DNA of 53,075 nucleotides from a virus. The notes below the pieces were generated by a model. The model was not told where the DNA came from, searched no databases, and saw only the letters and a program-made list of their open reading frames with translations. Position numbers and translations under genes: made by a program. The DNA is taken from IMG/VR virus record IMGVR_UViG_3300042350_002696, positions 1 to 53,075 of that record; one strand, written 5' to 3'. Below, piece by piece: positions 6,975 to 14,066 of the stretch (the stretch's first letter is position 1; every line of letters begins with the position of its first letter).

Positions 6975-7742
6975 TTATTTCCTAACATAATGAAAGTTGA
7001 CAATTTGTTCAACGACTTCTTCAAAGTCATTCAGATATAGCATATTCGCGCTATCAGACGGAGAACTATCCGGATCCGGATGAACTTCTAAAAAGAAATT
7101 AGATACACCAAGAGCACTAGCTGCACGACATAAACCAGGAACATAATTCCTATTACCGCCACTACTCGACCCCATGCCGCCAGGCTTTTGAACAGAGTGT
7201 GTTGCATCAAATACAAACGGAACATCGTAATTATCCATAATGTACTGGATACCAGTGTAATCGACCACAAGAGTGTTATACCCAAAGCTCGTTCCCCTTT
7301 CAGTTAGCCAGACTTCTTTTGCTCCTTCGGTTTTCGAGAGAATACCTTTGACATCCCACGGCGCAAGAAACTGTCCTTTTTTAATATTGACGATTTTGCC
7401 AGTCTCTACGGCAGCTCGGATAAGATCCGTTTGGCGGCAAAGAAAAGCAGGGATTTGAATAACATCTACATAATCCTTTACGAACTCTACCTGCCAAGTT
7501 TCGTGAACGTCGGTTACGATGTTCAGTTCCAACATATGACTACGAAGAACGTCAAAGTCATGCATAGTCTTTTCAATGCCAAGACCGCGTTTTCCTAGTG
7601 AGCTTGTTCGATTTGCTTTATCAAAACTAGCTTTAAAGAAGTATTCAACTCCATACTTCTTACATACCAGTTCGCAATGCTTTGCGATTTCAAGAGATTG
7701 CTCTAGACTCTCGTGTTGACATGGGCCAGCAATGATCCTCAT
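6975..7742 (-). CDS. kdsA: 3-deoxy-8-phosphooctulonate (Kdo-8-P) synthase, metal-dependent type
   Basis: 255 aa. Condenses phosphoenolpyruvate and arabinose-5-phosphate to Kdo-8-P for the LPS inner core. Family blocks in order: IAGPC (residues 4-8), KASFDKANR, VIQIPAFLCRQTD, NIKKGQFLAPW, ERGTSFGYN, FDATHSVQKPGG, FFLEVHPDPDSSPSDSANM. The Cys of GPC with the later His, Glu and Asp are the ligands of the metal-dependent class; the E. coli metal-free class has Asn there. A little shorter than cellular enzymes (about 280), missing the N-terminal beta-hairpin. Its ATG overlaps the stop of the upstream cupin gene. A phage copy suggests remodelling or boosting host LPS synthesis. Confidence 0.93.
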   Translation of the reverse strand: MRIIAGPCQHESLEQSLEIAKHCELVCKKYGVEYFFKASFDKANRTSSLGKRGLGIEKTMHDFDVLRSHMLELNIVTDVHETWQVEFVKDYVDVIQIPAFLCRQTDLIRAAVETGKIVNIKKGQFLAPWDVKGILSKTEGAKEVWLTERGTSFGYNTLVVDYTGIQYIMDNYDVPFVFDATHSVQKPGGMGSSSGGNRNYVPGLCRAASALGVSNFFLEVHPDPDSSPSDSANMLYLNDFEEVVEQIVNFHYVRK

Positions 7743-8095
7743 GCCTTTTTTCCAACAGTCTTACGAACAATATCATCGTGATTAAACTCTGCCCAGTAGA
7801 GTTCAAACGCAACGCCATCTTCGAGACCTTCGAACTGATGAACGAGTCCTGGCCTGACTTGAGTGAATTGACCAGCAGACAACACAGTCTCGTCAACAAT
7901 ACCTTCTTGATCTGCAGTCTGCCATACACGGATCAACATCTTACCGGATTCAACAAAGAAGCCGTTCCATTTAAATCGATGAAGATGCTCCGAACACTTA
8001 AATCCTGCATTGAATTCAATTCGATGAAACTCAAATACGCCATTCGCGTGAATGAGCTCTGTGCCTCCCCAGATCTTTCCTGCTTTAATACCCAT
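7739..8095 (-). CDS. Cupin-fold sugar-enzyme-like protein
   Basis: 118 aa from the ATG at 8095; AAGGA lies six bases upstream, while the alternative TTG two codons earlier touches the AAGGA. Single cupin barrel with motif 1 FKCSEHLHRFKWNGFFVESG (metal-type His residues and a Glu) and motif 2 QVRPGLVHQFEG. Resembles small mannose-6-phosphate-isomerase-like or dTDP-sugar epimerase-like cupins. It overlaps kdsA by four bases and is likely translated with it. A role in supplying or modifying the sugar used with KdsA is inferred from this coupling; the substrate is unknown. Confidence 0.8.
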   Translation of the reverse strand: MGIKAGKIWGGTELIHANGVFEFHRIEFNAGFKCSEHLHRFKWNGFFVESGKMLIRVWQTADQEGIVDETVLSAGQFTQVRPGLVHQFEGLEDGVAFELYWAEFNHDDIVRKTVGKKA

Positions 8096-8113
8096 ATCCA
8101 ATCCTTTATTAAT

Positions 8114-8617
8114 TTACTTCAACGCGGGCTGAACGCTCACGCGTTGACCAAGCGTATACTTATGTACAGTTTCTTGAGAGTACTCATACCCATTATAGGT
8201 ATAAGAGATACGATAGTGTGATACGATCGGATCGTTAACAGTCGTTCTTACGCTTTCGCACTGAGGTTCGTAACGATATCCAACGACTGCATCACGAGAA
8301 GCATTAGCACCCTTATTGGCACCAACGATTGCGCCAAGAACGGTCATTGCGTCCTTGCCGCTTCCACCACCAAATTGATTGCCAATCGCTCCGCCAATCA
8401 ACGCTCCGACAAGAACATCGGCATCTGAGCCACCATGAACACGACCGTAAACAGGCACCTGTACATCATAGCATACGTTCTCGTAGGTATCTACATATCG
8501 ATCCGTGTAGACCGGATGGACCGCAGTAATCACTGCGTACTGAGCATTAGAAAGGCCGTCCGCTGAAACAACGGCCGGCACAAGTGATACTGCAATTGCT
8601 AGAAGTGTCTTGTTCAT
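8114..8617 (-). CDS. Glycine-zipper (17-kDa-antigen-like) envelope protein, copy A
   Basis: 167 aa with signal peptide MNKTLLAIAVSLVPAVVSA. The centre is a glycine zipper (VLVGALIGGAIGNQFGGGSG then VLGAIVGANKGANA), the pattern of outer-membrane 17-kDa antigen-like proteins. It is preceded by VPVYG with a nearby Cys and followed by VGYRYEPQC. The protein at 30828-31295 has the same plan (signal, Cys, VPVY, glycine zipper, VGYR, Cys). Promoter at 8641-8669. Possibly an envelope-associating protein made during infection; function unknown. Confidence 0.8.
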   Translation of the reverse strand: MNKTLLAIAVSLVPAVVSADGLSNAQYAVITAVHPVYTDRYVDTYENVCYDVQVPVYGRVHGGSDADVLVGALIGGAIGNQFGGGSGKDAMTVLGAIVGANKGANASRDAVVGYRYEPQCESVRTTVNDPIVSHYRISYTYNGYEYSQETVHKYTLGQRVSVQPALK

Positions 8618-8640
8618 TTTGATTCTCCGTTTCTAACTAC

Positions 8641-8669
8641 AATATAATTCATAACGTTGTGAATGTCAA
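8641..8669 (-). promoter_or_regulatory. sigma-70-like promoter
   Basis: TTGACA / 17 bp / TATATT on the minus strand, ahead of the glycine-zipper gene that starts at 8617. Confidence 0.75.
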
Positions 8670-9145
8670 CTAAAATTATTTGCGTAGTGATCTGCGCCGA
8701 AGCTAGCTGCAAAGGCGTGAGGCTTGAGCTTCACGTGATTTTCAGCAAGACCAGTTACACCAAGAACATAACCAGCAGCCTGAGATGCGACACAGTTTGA
8801 ACCGTGCTTTGGATCGATGTTGACGTCGCAGTGAATCTCAACGTCGAAATCGTCGATGAACGGAGCGAGCTGAGTGTACAGTTCGCAAGACTTCATGACT
8901 TCATTCATAAGACGCATTGACGGACGATTCTTTTTTAGATCGTAGTCAGTTTCAACCGTCTTGTGTCGAAACACTCTGCAGCCGTTCTGACCATTCATGT
9001 GAACGACGCAGACCGTCGCATACTTAGCGTACCATCTATCGTTTTCTCTAAAACGAACTGAGTCCGTTCCTATGTAGATCTTCGTAGATTCATTAAGATC
9101 GCAAAGAAGATCTACGAGTTCTTCGATCTGTTTTTGCGTAAACAT
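8666..9145 (-). CDS. Predicted RNase H-like nuclease (YkuK/DUF458 type)
   Basis: 159 aa from the ATG at 9145 (AGGAG eight bases upstream). N-terminal strand motif IYIGTDSVRF, then YATVCVVH, the RNase H-fold start with the first acidic residue in GTDS. Further acidic residues in ETDYDLKKNRPSMRL, then IHCDVNIDPKHGSN and the C-terminal GVTGLAENHVKLKPHAFAAS. These are the blocks of the YkuK/DUF458 family of predicted RNase H-like proteins. Common in T4-like marine phages. Substrate unknown. Confidence 0.75.
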   Translation of the reverse strand: MFTQKQIEELVDLLCDLNESTKIYIGTDSVRFRENDRWYAKYATVCVVHMNGQNGCRVFRHKTVETDYDLKKNRPSMRLMNEVMKSCELYTQLAPFIDDFDVEIHCDVNIDPKHGSNCVASQAAGYVLGVTGLAENHVKLKPHAFAASFGADHYANNFS

Positions 9146-9172
9146 AATTATCACTCCTGTATGTTGTTCACG

Positions 9173-9394
9173 TTATCGTAATATGTAAGAACCTTCCGGT
9201 TTCTTTAAAGCTTGAAGAAACTCTTCAAACATTCTATGAGACATCGCTATGAGTTCGCACTGTCCTCTTGTTTCGTTCCACTGTCTTATGTATACTTCGT
9301 TATCATCGATGAAGAATTGAACATCTTCATATTGACCGCAGTCATCTAAGATTGTTGTGATAGTTTCGTCAAATTCAATTTCGTTGGTAAACAT
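9173..9394 (-). CDS. Small conserved-looking phage protein
   Basis: 73 aa acidic protein, good coding composition, ATG start, between the YkuK-like gene and the SDR gene in the same direction. No motif recognised. Confidence 0.65.
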   Translation of the reverse strand: MFTNEIEFDETITTILDDCGQYEDVQFFIDDNEVYIRQWNETRGQCELIAMSHRMFEEFLQALKKPEGSYILR

Positions 9395-9436
9395 ATAATA
9401 CCTATCCTGTGAATTCAGTACTATCTTATTTATCTG

Positions 9437-9940
9437 TTAATATCTAGAGCTCTTAAGTTTTTGAACTTCTTTATAGTTTGCAGCGTTCTGTAGAAATATC
9501 CTTGGTATCTCTAGATGTTTCGGCAAAGAAAGAACATATTGTATTAAATCACAGACTTCTGAGTAAGTTACAGAAGGAAGGGAGTCTTCTAGCATTCCAA
9601 GATTGATCGTAGTGATCCTACATTTCTTATGGCTGTTATAAGTAATGTTATCCGCAATGTGATCGAGAGACGCTTTTTGAGCCGCATACATGTAACCCTT
9701 TGAAAGATTTGGTAGACCTGCTCTCGACGATATGTTGATGATGAGCTTACTACTATCTTCGTACCAAGCATGGCACCATTCTTCGAGTAAGAGTGTTTGC
9801 TGAAATCCAACGTGAGCATTATTAATGAAGACATCATAGTCTGATTTCTCTATCCTATCTTCAACTCGATAAGAGTCTGCGCCAAACCTATCTATGATGG
9901 CACCAGCGAGTTTACTGCTTCCAGTGACTGCGATTCTCAT
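9437..9940 (-). CDS. Short-chain dehydrogenase/epimerase-like protein (SDR)
   Basis: 167 aa, shorter than most SDRs (about 250). N-terminal nucleotide-binding motif MRIAVTGSSKLAGAIIDRF (TGxxxLA variant), then FINNAHVG, the NNA motif, a Ser in LIINISSRAG and the catalytic pair YMYAAQKAS (Tyr-x3-Lys). Probably NAD(P)-linked modification of a nucleotide sugar, judged from neighbours: its start overlaps by 29 bp the end of a radical SAM gene. The shortened C terminus may limit substrate binding. The exact reaction cannot be told. Confidence 0.8.
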   Translation of the reverse strand: MRIAVTGSSKLAGAIIDRFGADSYRVEDRIEKSDYDVFINNAHVGFQQTLLLEEWCHAWYEDSSKLIINISSRAGLPNLSKGYMYAAQKASLDHIADNITYNSHKKCRITTINLGMLEDSLPSVTYSEVCDLIQYVLSLPKHLEIPRIFLQNAANYKEVQKLKSSRY

Positions 9941-10817
9941 TATAATGCTCCATTAAAATATCATAGCTCTTTTCTCCTACGAGTGTACCTATGACGCTGC
10001 ACTTATTACAGGGACTAAAGTTTCTATTTGCTCTCGAGAGTCTCATTCTTACCTTCTGCATTTCCTTACTCATCCAAACTTCGGAGATAGGTTGCTGCAT
10101 TAGGTTACCAACGACTCGTTCTCTACCCCAATCGTTTGCGCAGAACAGAACGTCACCATTCCAATCAACGTATAGTTTATAGAAGGGATAGAAGCACTTA
10201 TTGTTCTTCACGTTCTCAAGAGTATCAGTATCATCCATCCATTTGATAAGACCGGAACGATTATTGAATATGATCCCATGATCCTTTGGATCCCAATGAA
10301 CTCTATACTTATAGTTCTTTTCTGGTATACCCTCGAGGATCTCGTCAAAGTATTGAATCTGTTCTGGGCCGTCGTACATATTGATATTAAGTACATCAAG
10401 ACCAGCTTCAATCAGATCCTTGATAAGAGTCGTGTTAAGAGGATCTCCATTTGTATTGCACTCAATGTACGCTTTACTATTGTGCGTTCTTAAGGCTCTA
10501 ATGATATTTACAATGTCAGGGTTTAGAAGGTTTTCACCGAAGCCAGAGATGGCGATTGTTCCGGTGTATTGTATATCAGCCAATCTCTTGGCTATGATCT
10601 CTGCGCCACTCGTCGTCATTCGAAGATTTCGATTTGGATAGACTCGAGGATCGTGTCGAGGACAGAACACGCAGGAACGATTGCATAAATCAATCGTAGT
10701 GATATCAACAGACGAAATTGATTTCAGAATGTTCTGAGAGTCAAGAGTCTCGAAGTATTTCGTTTCTATGTCTTGACGTCTTTGAATAAACGTATGTTGG
10801 TTATCAGTTTCTTTCAT
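9912..10817 (-). CDS. Radical SAM/SPASM protein, copy A
   Basis: 301 aa. Radical SAM cluster motif CNRSCVFC (Cys-x3-Cys-x2-Cys) near residue 46, GFGENLLNP, then a C-terminal SPASM-like region with YVDWNGDVLFCANDWGRE and CNKC. Family chemistry is radical generation from S-adenosylmethionine; SPASM members often modify peptides or sugars. Its ATG overlaps by four bases the stop of the heptosyltransferase-like gene. The same pairing recurs at 38157-39970, so the two genes probably act together on one glycan pathway. Confidence 0.88.
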   Translation of the reverse strand: MKETDNQHTFIQRRQDIETKYFETLDSQNILKSISSVDITTIDLCNRSCVFCPRHDPRVYPNRNLRMTTSGAEIIAKRLADIQYTGTIAISGFGENLLNPDIVNIIRALRTHNSKAYIECNTNGDPLNTTLIKDLIEAGLDVLNINMYDGPEQIQYFDEILEGIPEKNYKYRVHWDPKDHGIIFNNRSGLIKWMDDTDTLENVKNNKCFYPFYKLYVDWNGDVLFCANDWGRERVVGNLMQQPISEVWMSKEMQKVRMRLSRANRNFSPCNKCSVIGTLVGEKSYDILMEHYNENRSHWKQ

Positions 10818-11602
10818 GTTTCCATACCGTATAACTTGTGTTTCGTTGGATCCTGTACGTCGTTCATATATTCTTGATGAGCAATCAGAAGTCTTTGGAT
10901 ATTCTTTTTACTCTGTTTCACGTATTTGGAAATATGATTGTGTAGGAGTTGATCTGGTGAAGTTATGATTGCGCCTTGAGGAGCAAGAAGAGTCGCGAGT
11001 TCTACTCTCTTCGATGCAATCACGATAGGCCGCCATGTAAACTTAAACAGCTGATGTACCATACCCTCGTAGCCGACTCCAAACTCACATGTCGTGATTA
11101 CGTCCATGACTTCACGAATAGGAGTTCTATAAGTTAACTCAACTACTTCGTATCCTTCCATCTTAAGGTTATTTACAACGGTATCCCAATGATCGTATAA
11201 TGGGTCTTTATGATAACCAGGAAACGTAAGGTTATGTTTCGAAGACCAAAACGCGACGAGTCCAGGCTTTATCTTTGGTTCTTCTTTTAGATACCAGAGA
11301 CCATGCAGGTGATTGAATTCTTCAAGCTCGTTGACGAATCTAAACTTTGGATTAGACGAATATTCATGTGATATCGTTAGACCATCTACCGGCCTTAAGT
11401 AATCTTTAATGTAATTAAAACGATAGAGGATTGACTCTTGGTCCTTTTCACTGAGCAAGTAATCCTTTGCATTTGGCCAATGAAACTTTATGTGGACTGG
11501 TCTCTGATACTTTAACACAGATGAATGTGCATAGCAAAGGCCGGTGATAAAGTCACCGTATCCTTCTTGCGATCTAAACTCCATGTTCAAAGTATTATTC
11601 AT
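10814..11602 (-). CDS. Heptosyltransferase-like (GT9-type) glycosyltransferase, copy A
   Basis: 262 aa. Opens with a GYGDFITGLCYA motif like the GDxxxxTP start of ADP-heptose transferases and ends with a donor-side block TYRTPIREV then CEFGVGYEGMVHQLFK. The protein at 39113-39970 shares both blocks (DYRTPISEV, CLCYEGMWH). Start ATG at 11602 coincides with the expected start site of the late octamer at 11608, so the message may be almost leaderless, or the internal ATG at 11584 is used. Role: probable sugar transfer to a phage- or host-surface glycan. Confidence 0.75.
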   Translation of the reverse strand: MNNTLNMEFRSQEGYGDFITGLCYAHSSVLKYQRPVHIKFHWPNAKDYLLSEKDQESILYRFNYIKDYLRPVDGLTISHEYSSNPKFRFVNELEEFNHLHGLWYLKEEPKIKPGLVAFWSSKHNLTFPGYHKDPLYDHWDTVVNNLKMEGYEVVELTYRTPIREVMDVITTCEFGVGYEGMVHQLFKFTWRPIVIASKRVELATLLAPQGAIITSPDQLLHNHISKYVKQSKKNIQRLLIAHQEYMNDVQDPTKHKLYGMET

Positions 11603-11607
11603 TATAG

Positions 11608-11615
11608 TATTTATA
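11608..11615 (-). promoter_or_regulatory. T4-type late promoter (TATAAATA)
   Basis: Exact octamer immediately before the glycosyltransferase start at 11602. Confidence 0.6.
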
Positions 11616-11618
11616 TGT

Positions 11619-11692
11619 TGGATGCCCGTCGAGGATTCGAACCGCGATTACTAGGGTCAGAGCCTAGCGTCCTACCGTTAGACGAACGGGCA
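11619..11692 (-). tRNA. tRNA-Gln(CTG)
   Basis: Seven-bp acceptor TGCCCGT/ACGGGCA, anticodon loop CTCTGAC on a 5-bp stem, T loop TTCGAAT, encoded CCA. The discriminator is T, unusual for Gln. Confidence 0.85.
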
Positions 11693-11693
11693 A

Positions 11694-11770
11694 TGGTGTC
11701 CCTGAGAGGACTCGAACCTCCAACACCTAGCACCTCAAGCTAGTGACTCTACCAGTTGGCCTACAGGGAC
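11694..11770 (-). tRNA. tRNA-Leu(GAG), class I shape
   Basis: Acceptor GTCCCTG/CAGGGAC, A73, encoded CCA. Anticodon loop TTGAGGT. The variable loop has only five bases, whereas bacterial tRNA-Leu normally has a long arm. Confidence 0.8.
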
Positions 11771-11775
11771 ATATT

Positions 11776-11850
11776 TGGAGCGGAGAATGGGACTCGAACC
11801 CACGGCCATCTGCTTGGCAAGCAGAAGCTCTACCACTGAGCTACCTCCGC
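11776..11850 (-). tRNA. tRNA-Gly(GCC)
   Basis: Acceptor GCGGAGG/TCTCCGC, loop TTGCCAA, T loop TTCGAGT, T73, encoded CCA. Confidence 0.93.
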
Positions 11851-11855
11851 ATTAT

Positions 11856-11931
11856 TGGTACCGTGCATGGGCTTCGATCCCATTCCATCTCAGTCACAGT
11901 GAGATATGCTTCCACTTACACTTGTCACGGC
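11856..11931 (-). tRNA. tRNA-His(GTG) with A73 and G1:U72
   Basis: Loop CTGTGAC on a TCTCA/TGAGA stem. The 3' end is G66-C-A-C-G-G-U72-A73-CCA. The encoded base before G1 is T, so no G-1 is present. This lack of G-1 with A73 is the alphaproteobacterial form of tRNA-His. Confidence 0.88.
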
Positions 11932-11937
11932 ATTATC

Positions 11938-12120
11938 TTATTTCTTTTCGAGTTCTAGAATTCTATCTTGAATACAACTCATAATAGCTTGAGGTCCTAC
12001 TGGTTTATTTACGTCGTAGTCTTTATGTTTACCATACTGAATCTCATATGCAGTTTTGTAGTTTTCGATAAAGATTCTAAGACCGGTCAGTTCAGCGTAT
12101 TCAAGACTCGTTTTAGCCAT
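11938..12120 (-). CDS. Small phage protein, copy A
   Basis: 60 aa. Begins MAKTSLEYAE and ends with an amphipathic helix; resembles the 50-aa product at 30492-30644 (MAKSSLDYTE), also inside a tRNA cluster. Function unknown. It starts one base after the stop of the gene at 12122-12370. Confidence 0.65.
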   Translation of the reverse strand: MAKTSLEYAELTGLRIFIENYKTAYEIQYGKHKDYDVNKPVGPQAIMSCIQDRILELEKK

Positions 12121-12121
12121 A

Positions 12122-12370
12122 TTAGTTCAGCCTTTCGTTCCAAAATGCTTGATACATTTCTTTGTCAGTTTTCCAACGAGGGCGAGTAGATGTTGGGTGT
12201 TCATACAGGCCAACACGTTCAACAAACTTAGTAATCTCTCGTTCAATCGCAGACTCAAACTCAGATTTCACTGGAGTTGCATAGAGCTTTTTCCATTCAT
12301 CTACGAGTGGAGCATTCTCGGCTTGAACGCGTCGCTGTGTCTGGAACCATTCTGTATCGTCAAGAATCAT
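12122..12370 (-). CDS. Small helical phage protein
   Basis: 82 aa, charged and tryptophan-containing (WFQTQRRVQAE, PRWKTDKEMYQAFWNERL). ATG start; sits between a tRNA-Leu and the 60-aa gene. No family recognised. Confidence 0.65.
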   Translation of the reverse strand: MILDDTEWFQTQRRVQAENAPLVDEWKKLYATPVKSEFESAIEREITKFVERVGLYEHPTSTRPRWKTDKEMYQAFWNERLN

Positions 12371-12395
12371 ATTTCACTCTCTCCATATGTTATAG

Positions 12396-12472
12396 TGGTA
12401 CGGGCGGTGGGAATCGAACCCACAAAACTCAGATTTTAAGTCTGATACGGTTACCTGTTACGTCACGCCCGC
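12396..12472 (-). tRNA. tRNA-Leu(TAA), class I shape, copy 1
   Basis: Acceptor GCGGGCG/CGCCCGT, A73, encoded CCA; loop CTTAAAA on TCAGA/TCTGA; variable loop of five bases instead of a long arm. Confidence 0.82.
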
Positions 12473-12490
12473 AGAATCTCTTGTATGGAT

Positions 12491-12520
12491 ATATATTAAC
12501 ACGAATTACATTAATGTCAA
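12491..12520 (-). promoter_or_regulatory. sigma-70-like promoter of tRNA group
   Basis: TTGACA at 12515-12520 with TAATAT at 12491-12496 (18-bp spacing), firing into the tRNA-Leu(TAA). Confidence 0.6.
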
Positions 12521-12561
12521 TAGGTGAACTACATTATTATCAACGAAGAGAGGAAAAGGTC

Positions 12562-13008
12562 ATGCAAATCAAGAAATTTTTCGAAATCTACATGTATCTT
12601 CCAATACTCGCTTTACTAGTAGGTAGTTACATTGTCTTCTTTGCAGAAGATAAGTATCGTTACGAGTGCCAAAATCCAGACTTTTGGAGCGCACCTGAAT
12701 GTAACCCACCTATCTGTCTAGCTACTGGAACATGTACATCTGATCTAATATCGCTAGACGGAAACTACTCGAACAGATACGAGGAACAAGTCAACAAATT
12801 TATGAGTCTGCCAGCAGAAGAAACTCCATCGGAAGAAGCAGCTGCGTCTGAAGAATATACCGGAAAAGTTGACGAGATTATTCAAACTGAAGAAGCAAGT
12901 ACTGAAGAGATGATAGATGAAAATAGCAGCGTGTTTGAACTTGAAGAAAGTCCAAATATAGTCGACGGTATCAACCAAACAATAGAAGAGACCAACGCAA
13001 ATGAGTAA
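12562..13008 (+). CDS. Membrane-anchored acidic protein (plus strand)
   Basis: 148 aa, start ATG at 12562 with AGAGGAAAAGG upstream; the frame extends further upstream only through a tRNA. One N-terminal membrane helix (YLPILALLVGSYIVFFA), a Cys-containing segment (YECQNPDFWSAPECNPPIC) and a very Glu-rich C-terminal half. It overlaps the next gene by eight bases. Similar pairs of small membrane genes are common in T4-like marine phages as I remember them; function unknown. One of only two plus-strand islands in the window. Confidence 0.8.
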   Translation: MQIKKFFEIYMYLPILALLVGSYIVFFAEDKYRYECQNPDFWSAPECNPPICLATGTCTSDLISLDGNYSNRYEEQVNKFMSLPAEETPSEEAAASEEYTGKVDEIIQTEEASTEEMIDENSSVFELEESPNIVDGINQTIEETNANE

Positions 13009-13267
13009 TAGTCAAGATAAAATTGAAGAACTAAACGCAAAACTAAGATTTATTGTTGGCGTATGCCTTGCATTTACGTTAACCGGTACAATCTTTGCTG
13101 TATTGTATAGCCTAATACACGTGACACAACCTATGTTCGTGTCACCTAACGATCAAAAGTTTTTTGAACTCATTCAACCAATCGCTACATTTTTAACTGG
13201 TACACTATCAGGTATAATGCTCAGCGGATCTGGATCAAGTAAGAGCAAGAAGAACGAAGAAGAGTAA
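13001..13267 (+). CDS. Two-helix membrane protein (plus strand)
   Basis: 88 aa. Helix 1 FIVGVCLAFTLTGTIFAVLYSLI, helix 2 IATFLTGTLSGIMLSGSG, basic tail. Start ATG lies inside the end of the previous gene, so the two are coupled. Topology is compatible with a holin-like or accessory membrane protein, not proof of one. Confidence 0.8.
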   Translation: MSNSQDKIEELNAKLRFIVGVCLAFTLTGTIFAVLYSLIHVTQPMFVSPNDQKFFELIQPIATFLTGTLSGIMLSGSGSSKSKKNEEE

Positions 13268-13274
13268 TAAAGAT

Positions 13275-13326
13275 ATCTCGAACGTAAATTAGTCTTACTC
13301 CGGGTTGCTAACTTTACGTTCGAGAT
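13275..13326. terminator. Inverted repeat at convergent gene ends
   Basis: Perfect 14-bp inverted repeat (13275-13288 with 13313-13326) with a 24-base loop, between the plus-strand gene ending at 13267 and the minus-strand gene ending at 13295. Probably a bidirectional terminator or stabiliser; it extends into the last codons of the minus-strand gene. Confidence 0.55.
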
Positions 13327-13516
13327 TCCCTATGCGCTTCTGCCACGCTTCCTCAAAACCATCCTCATGAACTACGTTCTCGTGGTTACCCCATAGTCTA
13401 ACGAAGTAACCATCAAGAACTGAACGAACATCTTTGTCTTGCCAGGTCTCTGGTATTAAGTGACCTTTGACAATCCAATAATACCGATTGGCTTCCTTGC
13501 GTTCGGCTGGTGTCAT
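13295..13516 (-). CDS. Small conserved phage protein, paralogue pair member A
   Basis: 73 aa. Shares with the protein at 47091-47306 the blocks KEANR(Y/F)YWIVKG, LIPE(T/S)W, KDV, and RLWGNHE followed by VH and GFE-x-AW. Two intact copies more than 30 kb apart suggest distinct selected roles. The stop lies in an inverted repeat. Function unknown. Confidence 0.8.
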   Translation of the reverse strand: MTPAERKEANRYYWIVKGHLIPETWQDKDVRSVLDGYFVRLWGNHENVVHEDGFEEAWQKRIGNLERKVSNPE

Positions 13517-13879
13517 TTACCCAGCAGAACGAGTAATGAAGTTAAGACGGATCTTTTTCGGATTGAAGTACTTAACGATCAATTCTTCTGCGATCTTTAC
13601 GTCAACAGTCTTACAAGAGAAGATGTCGATGTAAGCATCCCCATTTGAATCGACCAAGTGACCGGAAATGTTGCTCGTCTCGATCATTTGAAGAAAACTA
13701 ATGCCTGCTTTGTCGGGTGCATGAGTAGCAAAATGCTCAATCATAGGTTCGCCAAACGCAATCATTTCGATAGCAGGTACTAATTCTTTAATGAAATTGT
13801 GTACGTTTTCTTTACTAGTAATCTTATCAATATCACAAGATGCGCAATCAAACATTGCGTGGTAACCCCAATAAGCCAT
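13517..13879 (-). CDS. Phage SpeD-like pyruvoyl (AdoMet decarboxylase-family) protein
   Basis: 120 aa, the usual size of bacterial and phage S-adenosylmethionine decarboxylase proenzymes. Family features: N-terminal YWGYHAMFDCASCD, a central ETSNISGH block where the family self-cleaves at Ser to make the pyruvoyl group, and YIDIFSC with the acidic and Cys residues near the active site. Known role: decarboxylation in spermidine synthesis. Some phage homologues are reported to act on other amino acids, so the substrate is uncertain. Directly abuts the 73-aa gene downstream. Confidence 0.8.
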   Translation of the reverse strand: MAYWGYHAMFDCASCDIDKITSKENVHNFIKELVPAIEMIAFGEPMIEHFATHAPDKAGISFLQMIETSNISGHLVDSNGDAYIDIFSCKTVDVKIAEELIVKYFNPKKIRLNFITRSAG

Positions 13880-13900
13880 TCATTTTCTCCTATAATAAAA

Positions 13901-13976
<76 letters not shown>

Positions 13977-13983
13977 AAATTCT

Positions 13984-14056
13984 TGGAGCGGGTGGCCGGA
14001 ATCGAACCGGTCTCCTATAGCTTGGAAGGCTAGTTGGCTACCTTAGCCTCACCCGC
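13984..14056 (-). tRNA. tRNA-Gly(TCC)
   Basis: Acceptor GCGGGTG/CACCCGC, T73, CCA; loop CTTCCAA; T loop TTCGATT. Confidence 0.92.
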
Positions 14057-14066
14057 ATTAAATTAT

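Noticed and set aside
12277-12561. N-terminal extension of the plus-strand membrane protein
   Set aside because: It runs antisense through tRNA-Leu(TAA); the ATG at 12562 has a good ribosome site.
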